Assembly: GCA_031363055.1 (NCBI GenBank)
Contig: JANLTP010000114.1
Coordinates: 1 to 17,368, forward strand
Length of the DNA: 17,368 nt
Source: JANLTP01 sp031363055
Lineage (GTDB): Bacteria > Pseudomonadota > Gammaproteobacteria > Burkholderiales > Burkholderiaceae_E
Reading direction: 5' to 3'
This document shows positions 1 to 8,814 of the stretch, piece after piece. The translations under genes were made by a program, and so were the position numbers. Each line of letters opens with the position of its first letter. The stretch's first letter is position 1. The notes beneath the pieces were generated by a model, which had not been told where the DNA came from, ran no database searches, and worked only from the letters and a program-made list of their open reading frames with translations.

Positions 1-2237
<2,237 letters not shown>

Positions 2238-2254
2238 GAGCGGCCCCAGCGCGC

Positions 2255-2272
2255 CCTGGAGATGCTCCTAGG
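2255..2272 (+). terminator. weak hairpin after clpB
   Basis: Eighteen bases after the clpB stop, CCT-GGAG pairs with CTCC-AGG around an ATG loop with one bulged T, giving 7 bp. No T tract follows, so it would be a poor intrinsic terminator. It may instead protect the mRNA 3' end or mean nothing. The remaining ~80 bases before the next gene show no convincing promoter. Confidence 0.2.
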
Positions 2273-2319
2273 CCAAGCGGCTGATTGCGCGTCGGCGTTC
2301 CGGCAGGCAGCATCACGCC

Positions 2320-3036
2320 ATGACAACCTCGAGCGCGCACTGGTCGGCCTCAGACTGCCCCGGCGATTTACCGCCACCGACACTGATCGAGTCGGTCGGG
2401 CACGGCATTCGTCAACCCTTGATGGCAATCAACCTGTACGGTGCGGCGTTACGCGAACAGCTTGTGGCGACGCCCGCGCTTGCCACTGTCAAGCAGATTC
2501 AACAAGCGGGCGCCTCGTTACAGAATCTCTTCGAGGATCTGTTGCTGGTGTCGCAATTAGCCAGTTCACGTCTGGCTGTTCGACTTCAGAGCCTGCCGAT
2601 TCGCAGCTTGCTGAATCGACTGGCGGAGCAGTTCGCCGCTGACTGTGAATCGGTCGTGCTGGAGCCGGAACTGCTGACTCTGGTGGTGCAGGACCGAACC
2701 GTCGCCGACACGCTGATCAGCACCGATCCGGCGTTGTTCGGGCGCCTCGTGTTCATGCTGTTTCGTCTGTTTGAATCAGTGCGTCCAGCCGGCACTCGTG
2801 ACCGGGCACAGGTTCTGCGCCTTGAGGCCGATGACGGCGAGGTCATCCTGCGAACCCTGCCGGCCGATCGACAGCCGGTCCTGTTCGATCTGGGCGTAAT
2901 GCCAGCCAACGATCCCTCGCGCAATCCTCACTGGGTACTGGCGTGTCAACTCGCACAACGGCTACAACTGACGCTGGTCTGGCAGACTGAAACAGTGACG
3001 TCTTGCAGTGTACGGATGGCCCACCGCATCGAATAA
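2320..3036 (+). CDS. degenerate stand-alone histidine-kinase-like protein (DHp plus pseudo-ATPase)
   Basis: A 238-residue soluble protein with no sensor, membrane or receiver domain. Residues 22-35 resemble a histidine-kinase H-box, with the phospho-acceptor-like His28 followed by IRQPL. Residues 55-80 form the second helix of a DHp-like hairpin. Residues 80-158 align by eye with the DHp-to-ATPase junction, including the LxxLxxLxxQF helix and the stretch DPALFGRLVFMLF before RPAG. In that alignment the N-box asparagines are replaced by Met146 and Leu150. No DxGxG or GxGxG box is present; the last glycine box reads NPHWVLACQLAQRL. ATP binding is therefore unlikely. It lies 82 bases after clpB and 26 bases before the amidohydrolase, on the same strand. 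It may be an inactive partner, phospho-acceptor or scaffold for another kinase. The family call is by eye; the loss of catalytic boxes is plain. The ATG at 2320 has only a weak upstream GGCAG. Confidence 0.6.
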   Translation: MTTSSAHWSASDCPGDLPPPTLIESVGHGIRQPLMAINLYGAALREQLVATPALATVKQIQQAGASLQNLFEDLLLVSQLASSRLAVRLQSLPIRSLLNRLAEQFAADCESVVLEPELLTLVVQDRTVADTLISTDPALFGRLVFMLFRLFESVRPAGTRDRAQVLRLEADDGEVILRTLPADRQPVLFDLGVMPANDPSRNPHWVLACQLAQRLQLTLVWQTETVTSCSVRMAHRIE

Positions 3037-3062
3037 TATGGTGCTTTGAACTAGAGAGCGCT

Positions 3063-4820
3063 ATGCCGAATGCAACTACGACGCTGATCAAGAACGCCAT
3101 CTTGCAAGACGGCTGTGCCGGCGTGCCGGTGCGGGCAAACCTGCTGATTCGCGGCGACCGTATTGCTGCGATCGGCGCGCCCGGTGTACTGAGTGGAGAC
3201 TATGCATCGGCGTCGTCAATGCTCGACGACCTGAGCGGCGTCCACGCCGATGAGGTGATCGACGCCGAAGGACTCATGCTGATGCCCGGCATCATCGACA
3301 ACCACACCCACTACGATGCTCAGGTGACCTGGGATGCCTGGTGCAGCCCGTCGGTGGCACTCGGCGTCACGACCGCCGTGATCGGCAATTGCGGCTTTAC
3401 CATCGCGCCGTGCCGGCCCGCCGATCGTGAGCGCACCATGGCGAATCTGACCCAGGTTGAGGGCATGTCGATCGAGGTCTTGCGGGCCGGTATCGACTGG
3501 CAGTTCGAGTCGATTCCGCAATACCTGGATTTTATCGAGCGCCGCGGCGCGGTGGTCAATCTGGCGGCGTTTGTCGGCCATTCATCGCTGCGAACTTTTG
3601 TCATGGGTGAAGACGCGTCGCGTCGCGCAGCCACCGAGTCCGAGATCGCTGCGATGACGGCCCTGCTGCGCGAGGGCATGCAGGCCGGCGCCATTGGCTT
3701 TGCAACTTCGACCTCGCCGGCCCATAACGGTCAGGGCGGCTTGCCCATGCCCTCACGACTGGCCGACGACGATGAATTACGAGCCCTGGTCGGCAGTTTG
3801 AAAGAGGCGGGCCGAGGTCTTTTCATGTTGACCAAGGGCGGTCATACGCCGATCGCATTTCTCGAGGAGTTGGCCCGGCTTTCTACCCGACCGGTGGTGG
3901 TGGCAGCGCTGCTACACAACAGCACCAACCCGCAGGCGGTGTTCACGGACCTCGACCAGCTCGAGGCTGCACGCCAACGCGGCCATCGCATGGCCGGCGC
4001 GATTTCGGCCTGCCCACTGACCAATGAATTTACCTTGCATTCGCCGTATCCGGTTGAAGGCCTGAAGTCCTGGCAGCCGGCCTTGAGCTTGCGGGGTGAG
4101 GCCTACCGAACGTTATTGCGCGATCCGAAGTTTCGTCAGTCGATTCGCGATGAAATCGCCTCGCCGGCGGTGTTTCGATTGTTCAACGGTGAGTGGGACA
4201 AGGTGCACGTCGTTGAAGTCGCCAAACTCGAGCATCGTCCCTACGAGCATCGCAGCATCGCCGAGTTGGCACGCGAGCGCGCGGTCGATCCGCTCGACTT
4301 CATGTTCGATCTGGCGCTCGATGAAAACCTCGACACCTTGTTCGTTGCGATCTTGCTGAATTCCGACGAGGTGGCTGTGGCGCGAATGCTCAATCACCCG
4401 GCCAGCCTGGTGTCGCTGTCCGACGCGGGCGCGCACCTGACGTTCTTCAATGACGCCGGCTTCGGGCTGCATCTGCTCGGCCATTGGGTCCGCCAGTTAG
4501 GCGTTCTGAGCTTGCCTCAGGCCATCGCCAAGCTGACCAGCGAACCGGCACACCTGTATGGCATCGCCGAGCGCGGCCAGCTCAAGCCGGGCTACTTCGC
4601 CGACCTGCTGCTATTCGATCCGAAGACGGTGAATCGTGGCGCAAAACAGCGGGTCAGTGATCTACCCGGAGGCGGCAAGCGACTGACGACCCCGGCCATT
4701 GGTGTTGCAGGCGTTTGGGTCAATGGCCAGCGCGTCGTTGATGCCCAGGGACCGATGCCGAATGCGCTCGCCAAGGGCGGTCCGTACCCGGGTCGGCTGC
4801 TGCGCGAATTTCAGCCGTAA
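3063..4820 (+). CDS. amidohydrolase, N-acyl-D-amino-acid deacylase-like
   Basis: A 585-residue metal-dependent hydrolase of the amidohydrolase superfamily, in the group that contains D-aminoacylases (hydrolysis of N-acyl-D-amino acids). Visible features are an N-terminal beta-sandwich strand region ending in PGIIDNHTHYDAQ (HxH at residues 81 and 83), GNCGF with Cys110 (the cysteine metal ligand of D-aminoacylases), VGHSSLR at 171-177, SDAGAH with Asp454 (catalytic/metal aspartate), and the C-terminal sandwich return (GQLKPGYFADLLLFDP). No signal peptide is seen, so it is probably cytoplasmic. Where D-aminoacylases usually carry a TH-containing motif, this protein reads LTKGGH (256-261), and the later HH-type motif reads LLHNST (283-288), so the substrate may differ. 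The ATG at 3063 was chosen because GAGAG sits just upstream; an earlier in-frame TTG at 3003 would overlap the preceding gene. Confidence 0.82.
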   Translation: MPNATTTLIKNAILQDGCAGVPVRANLLIRGDRIAAIGAPGVLSGDYASASSMLDDLSGVHADEVIDAEGLMLMPGIIDNHTHYDAQVTWDAWCSPSVALGVTTAVIGNCGFTIAPCRPADRERTMANLTQVEGMSIEVLRAGIDWQFESIPQYLDFIERRGAVVNLAAFVGHSSLRTFVMGEDASRRAATESEIAAMTALLREGMQAGAIGFATSTSPAHNGQGGLPMPSRLADDDELRALVGSLKEAGRGLFMLTKGGHTPIAFLEELARLSTRPVVVAALLHNSTNPQAVFTDLDQLEAARQRGHRMAGAISACPLTNEFTLHSPYPVEGLKSWQPALSLRGEAYRTLLRDPKFRQSIRDEIASPAVFRLFNGEWDKVHVVEVAKLEHRPYEHRSIAELARERAVDPLDFMFDLALDENLDTLFVAILLNSDEVAVARMLNHPASLVSLSDAGAHLTFFNDAGFGLHLLGHWVRQLGVLSLPQAIAKLTSEPAHLYGIAERGQLKPGYFADLLLFDPKTVNRGAKQRVSDLPGGGKRLTTPAIGVAGVWVNGQRVVDAQGPMPNALAKGGPYPGRLLREFQP

Positions 4821-4832
4821 ATTGCCCGACGA

Positions 4833-4848
4833 TCGGTTGGCGCACCGA
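4833..4848 (+). terminator. short hairpin after the amidohydrolase gene
   Basis: TCGGT pairs with ACCGA around a TGGCGC loop, 12 bases after the amidohydrolase stop. The stem is only 5 bp and no T tract follows, so it is at best a weak termination or mRNA-end signal. Confidence 0.15.
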
Positions 4849-4853
4849 CACAC

Positions 4854-4880
4854 GCGCAAAGTTTTATGATCTACTTGCGC
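4854..4880 (+). promoter_or_regulatory. inverted repeat spanning a possible -10 box upstream of the decarboxylase gene
   Basis: GCGCAA (4854-4859) and TTGCGC (4875-4880) are perfect 6-bp inverted arms separated by 15 bases. Between them lies TATGAT (4865-4870), five of six matches to a sigma-70 -10 box. No good -35 box is found 16-18 bases upstream, so any promoter here would need an activator or be weak. An inverted repeat that brackets a -10 box is a typical position for a repressor operator. This is inference from layout only. Confidence 0.3.
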
Positions 4881-4931
4881 TCCGAAACGCCATGACCCAT
4901 CTGACCGGCTCGTACGAGGACCTGAATCCGC

Positions 4932-7190
4932 ATGCAACCTAAATATCGTTTTCCCGTGGTCATCATCGACGAAGACTGGCGCTCCGATTCGGCCAGCGGT
5001 CTGGGTATTCGCGCGTTGGCCAAGGCGATTGAGGATCAGGATATCGATGTCGTCGGCGGCTTCACCTACACCGACGTATCGATGGTCGCCAATCAAGCGG
5101 CGCGGGCCTCGGCGTTTATCGTGTCGATCGATGACGAGGAAATCAACGAAGACGGCGAGGACTCGAAGGCCGTCATCGAGCTCAAGAAGTTCATCCGCGA
5201 AACCCGCAAGCGCAATGCCGACATTCCGATTTTCCTGTTCGGTGAGACCCGCACCTCGCAGCACTTGCCCAACGATGTACTCAAGGAGTTGCACGGCTTC
5301 ATTCACATGTTTGAAGATACGCCTGAGTTCGTCGCGCGCTACATCATTCGCGAGGCCAATAATTATCTGAATTCGGTGCCGCCGCCGTTCTTCAAGGCGC
5401 TGGTCAATTACGCTAACGACGGTTCCTACTCCTGGCATTGCCCCGGACACTCGGGTGGCGTGGCGTTCCTGAAGTCACCAGTGGGGCAAATGTTTCACCA
5501 GTTCTTCGGCGAAAACATGTTGCGCGCCGACGTTTGCAACTCGGTTGACGAGCTGGGCCAATTGCTCGATCACAGTGGACCGGTAGCGGCGTCCGAGCGC
5601 AATGCGGCCCGTATCTTCGGTTGCGATCACTTGTTCTTTGTGACCAATGGCACCTCAACCTCAAACAAAATTGTCTGGCATGCGAACGTCGCCACCGATG
5701 ACATTGTTGTGGTTGATCGCAATTGCCATAAATCGGTGCTGCATGCGCTGATGATGACCGGCACCGTCCCCGTGTTCTTGCAGCCGACGCGCAATCATCT
5801 GGGCATCATCGGGCCGATTCCACTCGACGAATTCAGCCCGGAGAACATCCGCAAGAAAATTGCCGCCAATCCGCTGGTCAAGGACAAGAACAAGCAGCCG
5901 CGCGTATTGACCATTACCCAATCCACTTATGACGGTGTGATCTATAACGTCGAGACCATCAAGCAGACCGTCAACACCTTCATTGACACCCTGCATTTCG
6001 ATGAAGCCTGGCTGCCGCACGCGGTGTTTCATCCGTTTTATCACGAGATGCATGCCATCGGCCCGAACCGCCCGCGTAGCAAGGAGGCGATGGTCTATGC
6101 CACCCAGTCGACCCACAAGATGTTGGCCGGGCTGTCGCAAGCGTCGCAAATTCTGGTGCAGAACTCGCTGACGCGCGAACTCGACATACCGCGCTTTAAC
6201 GAAGCGTTCCTGATGCACACTTCAACCAGCCCGCAATACGCGATCATCGCGTCCTGCGACGTCGCGGCCGCGATGATGGAGCCGCCCGGTGGCAAGGCGC
6301 TGGTCGAGGAATCGATCTCCGAGGCGCTCGACTTTCGGCGTGCAATGCGCAAGGTCGATGCCGAGTTCGGCGACTCCTGGTGGTTTCAGGTTTGGGGCCC
6401 GAAGAACTTCGAACACGAAGGCGTCGGCAAGCGCGAGGACTGGTTCCTGAAGTCGAGTGATCGCTGGCACGGATTCGGAAAATTGGCGAGCGGCTTTAAC
6501 ATGCTCGATCCGATCAAGGCAACGATTGCCACGCCCGGGCTCGACATCAACGGCCGCTTCGCTGCCTGGGGCATACCGGCGGCGATCGTCACCAAATACC
6601 TGGCCGAGCATGGCGTCATCGTCGAGAAGACCGGTCTGTATTCGTTCTTCGTGATGTTCACGATCGGCATCACCAAGGGCCGCTGGAATTCGCTGGTGAC
6701 CGAGCTGCAGCAGTTCAAGGCCGACTATGACCAGAATCAGCCGCTCTGGCGGGTCATGCCCGAATTCGTGGCCGCGTACCCGCAGTACGAACGGGTTGGA
6801 CTGCGCGATCTGGCACAGCAGATTCACGAGAACTACAAAAAGAACGACGTCGCGCGGGTGACTACCGAAATGTATCTGTCGGCGATGATTCCGGTCATGA
6901 AGCCCTCGGATGCGTTCGAATGCCTGGCGCATCGCCGCGTCGATCGGGTGCCGATCGACGCACTCGAAGGTCGCATCACCACCATGCTGGTAACGCCGTA
7001 TCCGCCGGGTATTCCGCTGCTGATTCCCGGTGAGCAGTTCAATCGGACCATCGTCGAGTATCTGCAGTTTGTACGTGCGTTCAACTTGAGATTTCCGGGT
7101 TTTGAGACCGATGTCCACGGCTTGGTGACGGACGTCATCGGTGCCGAAACTCGCTACTTTGTGGATTGTGTGCGCAAGACCGAAGGCTGA
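4932..7190 (+). CDS. PLP-dependent arginine/lysine/ornithine decarboxylase
   Basis: A 752-residue fold-type I PLP enzyme of the large inducible-type Orn/Lys/Arg decarboxylase family (E. coli AdiA, CadA, SpeF), converting a basic amino acid to its amine and CO2. Residues 1-130 form the CheY-like wing domain. The PLP domain contains CHKS with His266, LHFDEAW with Asp357 (binds the pyridinium nitrogen), and STHKMLAGLSQAS with Lys396 as the Schiff-base lysine. The C-terminal domain carries PYPPGIPLLIPGE. Length and the overall run of motifs resemble AdiA most closely, but substrate cannot be settled by reading. The ATG at 4932 follows GAGGA at 4916-4920 with an 11-base gap. No amino acid/amine antiporter gene lies beside it, unlike the adi and cad acid-resistance operons. 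A role in polyamine supply is therefore as likely as acid resistance. Confidence 0.93.
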   Translation: MQPKYRFPVVIIDEDWRSDSASGLGIRALAKAIEDQDIDVVGGFTYTDVSMVANQAARASAFIVSIDDEEINEDGEDSKAVIELKKFIRETRKRNADIPIFLFGETRTSQHLPNDVLKELHGFIHMFEDTPEFVARYIIREANNYLNSVPPPFFKALVNYANDGSYSWHCPGHSGGVAFLKSPVGQMFHQFFGENMLRADVCNSVDELGQLLDHSGPVAASERNAARIFGCDHLFFVTNGTSTSNKIVWHANVATDDIVVVDRNCHKSVLHALMMTGTVPVFLQPTRNHLGIIGPIPLDEFSPENIRKKIAANPLVKDKNKQPRVLTITQSTYDGVIYNVETIKQTVNTFIDTLHFDEAWLPHAVFHPFYHEMHAIGPNRPRSKEAMVYATQSTHKMLAGLSQASQILVQNSLTRELDIPRFNEAFLMHTSTSPQYAIIASCDVAAAMMEPPGGKALVEESISEALDFRRAMRKVDAEFGDSWWFQVWGPKNFEHEGVGKREDWFLKSSDRWHGFGKLASGFNMLDPIKATIATPGLDINGRFAAWGIPAAIVTKYLAEHGVIVEKTGLYSFFVMFTIGITKGRWNSLVTELQQFKADYDQNQPLWRVMPEFVAAYPQYERVGLRDLAQQIHENYKKNDVARVTTEMYLSAMIPVMKPSDAFECLAHRRVDRVPIDALEGRITTMLVTPYPPGIPLLIPGEQFNRTIVEYLQFVRAFNLRFPGFETDVHGLVTDVIGAETRYFVDCVRKTEG

Positions 7191-7201
7191 GCGGACAGCC
7201 T
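7184..7201. terminator. stem-loop across two convergent stop codons
   Basis: AGGCTG (7184-7189) pairs with CAGCCT (7196-7201) around AGCGGA. It includes the last bases of the decarboxylase gene and of the convergent RDD gene, which are only 9 bases apart. It could act as a compact two-way terminator or block, but neither strand has a T tract after it. Confidence 0.3.
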
Positions 7202-7721
7202 ATTTCGCGATGACCTGGGTCTTGCCGAGTTTGTCCGGGGACTGGGGCGTCACCACCAGCAAGGTGCCGCCGATGAGGTCATGCAAAGCGCGCGATTGAC
7301 GATCGAACAAGGTCCAGATAAACGTAGCCAGCGACAAGACGGCAAAGCCCGGATGCCAGTACTTGGCCATTGCGAGCGGCGCAAACAGCAAGAAGATGAC
7401 CGCACAATATCTGAGAAATGCACGCAGCGTCGAGACAGTCTGCCGGTCCTGGGTCAGCAACAGCAGGTTCAGTGTTTTCATCGGCAGACTCTGTCGACGC
7501 TGGCTCCAGAAGTAACTGAAGTAAGCGGCCAGGACCAGAAATATCCAGACCTGAAATCCGTTGCTGTTCCAGCCCGATGAGTTTTTCAGTTGGGTGACCG
7601 CCGAATAGGCATATCCGAAGAAAAACAGCACTGCGAACAAAATGATCGCTTCGTAGGTCAGGCCCATGAGCCGCCGCCACGAGTCTGCCAGTGGCCAGAG
7701 CCTGGTGTCGTCCGAGGCCAT
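7200..7721 (-). CDS. RDD family membrane protein
   Basis: A 173-residue integral inner-membrane protein. Hydrophobic segments lie at about residues 19-38, 59-78, 103-125 and 128-144. The N-terminal segment carries RRL before the first helix. The family's first Asp position reads Glu (LTYEAII), and the second Asp appears in FDRQSRALHDLIGGTLLV near the C-terminus. The cytoplasmic loop motif QSLPMKTLNLLL matches the usual GQTLAMKTW-type stretch of RDD proteins. The biochemical role of most RDD proteins is unknown; some have been linked to ion transport. It is the fourth gene of the operon that starts with the sigma factor, 35 bases after the DUF3106 stop. The start could be the ATG at 7721 or the adjoining TTG at 7724; neither has a strong ribosome binding site, so coupling to upstream translation is possible. 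Confidence 0.8.
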   Translation of the reverse strand: MASDDTRLWPLADSWRRLMGLTYEAIILFAVLFFFGYAYSAVTQLKNSSGWNSNGFQVWIFLVLAAYFSYFWSQRRQSLPMKTLNLLLLTQDRQTVSTLRAFLRYCAVIFLLFAPLAMAKYWHPGFAVLSLATFIWTLFDRQSRALHDLIGGTLLVVTPQSPDKLGKTQVIAK

Positions 7722-7756
7722 CAAACGCTGTGCCCATTCATGGTGTAAGAGGGACT

Positions 7757-8416
7757 TTAATTACTTTTTGGCTGCAAGCTGTTGACTGGCGGCAGCGCGC
7801 TGCCAGGATTTGTTTTGTTCGGCGCCTGAGTCGTGATCGGCTTGGGTTCCGCAACCAGCGGCTGCGAGGCCTCTTTGGCCAGCGCGGTGCGCGAGCCGGC
7901 GTGCCGGGCGCCGGTGTTGCTGGTTGATCCGCTGGTTTGAAGCACGTGCTTTTGCTCTTCGGTCATGCTCTGATATTGCTCGGACTGGGCGACGCGCTCT
8001 TGCTGAGGCAAACCTTTGGCCAGCCGATAGTTCTGTCGAACCATACGACGTTGCTCATGATTCAGTTTGGCCAGGTCGCGAATGCGCGCTGACGCTCGAA
8101 GTTGATCGGCCGCTGACATTTTAGGGAACCGTGCGGCCAGAGCGACCCAGGCGCGCTTTTCGTCAATGGGCATGGAATTCCACTGCCCATCGAGTGGCGC
8201 CAAAATAGCTTGCTGGGTCGGCTTGAGTTCGGACCAAAGTGGCTGTGCCAGTGGCAACAATGAAGGCCGCAAGCTCGGGGTCGGATTGGCGGCCGGGGTC
8301 TGGGTTGACTGTGCCGGTGCAGATTGTGACCAGACGGCTTGTGATCCCAATCCCAGTGTCAGACCCAGCAGGACGGCACCAATCAGTGCCGGGGCAAGTC
8401 GTGTTCGATGCGCCAT
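7757..8416 (-). CDS. DUF3106 family exported protein
   Basis: A 219-residue protein with a clear signal peptide: positive residues at 4-6, a hydrophobic core at 8-24, and likely cleavage around residues 27-32. A Gln/Pro/Ala-rich linker (31-55) leads to the DUF3106 helical region (about 56-160), and a low-complexity Ser/Pro/Lys tail follows. The helical region contains three LTxxQ-like motifs: LKPTQQ at 64-69, LNHEQR at 118-123 and MTEEQK at 151-156. These recall the periplasmic Spy/CpxP/CnrX-type helical proteins, though homology is not shown. The protein is probably periplasmic. Its ATG overlaps the DUF3619 stop by one base (TAATG), which implies translational coupling. Co-transcription with the sigma gene and a membrane protein suggests an envelope-sensing part. 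The DUF label is a recalled match by sequence pattern. Confidence 0.8.
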   Translation of the reverse strand: MAHRTRLAPALIGAVLLGLTLGLGSQAVWSQSAPAQSTQTPAANPTPSLRPSLLPLAQPLWSELKPTQQAILAPLDGQWNSMPIDEKRAWVALAARFPKMSAADQLRASARIRDLAKLNHEQRRMVRQNYRLAKGLPQQERVAQSEQYQSMTEEQKHVLQTSGSTSNTGARHAGSRTALAKEASQPLVAEPKPITTQAPNKTNPGSALPPVNSLQPKSN

Positions 8417-8814
8417 TATTGTTTGGTGTTCTTCAGGAAAACGCCAAACCCTCGGTCGGCATAAGTATCTATTGGCACTTCATCAGCCAGCATTTCCGCG
8501 TCAACTTCAGCCAACTCTTCGGCCTTGGCGGAAACATCCCAAGCCTGCATGGCAAACATGCCAACCACGACGATGAGCAGCGGCAGGAGGGTGGCCGTGT
8601 ACCGCCAGATCGCACCCGCACCGTTCATGGACGAGCTTGTGACATTGCCGGCCATCGTCGGTGCCAGGGCGGCAAACCCTACCGGCATCGACTGCATGCG
8701 GGATAACGCGAGTTCGCTAGCGGCACCAAGCCGGTGCGTGACCTTGTACGGCAATCGGTCGGCCGACTCGTCAAGTGCTTTGCGGATCTGAAGAGAAAAT
8801 TGTTTTTCGTTCAT
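8416..8814 (-). CDS. DUF3619 single-pass membrane protein, candidate anti-sigma factor
   Basis: A 132-residue protein: a charged amphipathic N-terminal part (1-70), one transmembrane helix (about 73-92, LLPLLIVVVGMF core), and a short acidic C-terminal part (93-132) carrying the DUF3619-like pattern ADEVPIDTYADRGF. Arg71 before the helix predicts a cytoplasmic N-terminus and a periplasmic C-terminus. That is the topology of ECF anti-sigma factors, but no zinc-finger HxxxCxxC motif is present. The ATG at 8814 overlaps the sigma-factor stop by four bases (ATGA) and follows GGGAG with a 7-base gap; a longer reading from 8898 is rejected because it runs through the sigma gene. Next to a sigma gene, an anti-sigma role is a natural inference, but I know of no direct proof for this family. 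Confidence 0.8.
   Translation of the reverse strand: MNEKQFSLQIRKALDESADRLPYKVTHRLGAASELALSRMQSMPVGFAALAPTMAGNVTSSSMNGAGAIWRYTATLLPLLIVVVGMFAMQAWDVSAKAEELAEVDAEMLADEVPIDTYADRGFGVFLKNTKQ

Noticed and set aside
3003..3062. Longer amidohydrolase start at TTG 3003
   Set aside because: It would overlap the preceding gene by 34 bases and adds 20 residues outside the family N-terminus; ATG 3063 has a better upstream GAGAG.
4662..5450. 262-codon minus-strand frame covering the amidohydrolase-decarboxylase junction
   Set aside because: It overlaps the ends of two certain plus-strand genes and their control region, and no protein family is recognisable.
6222..7118. 298-codon minus-strand frame opposite the decarboxylase gene
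   Set aside because: Composition is shadow-like, no family is recognised and no ribosome binding site is seen; the sense gene is certain.
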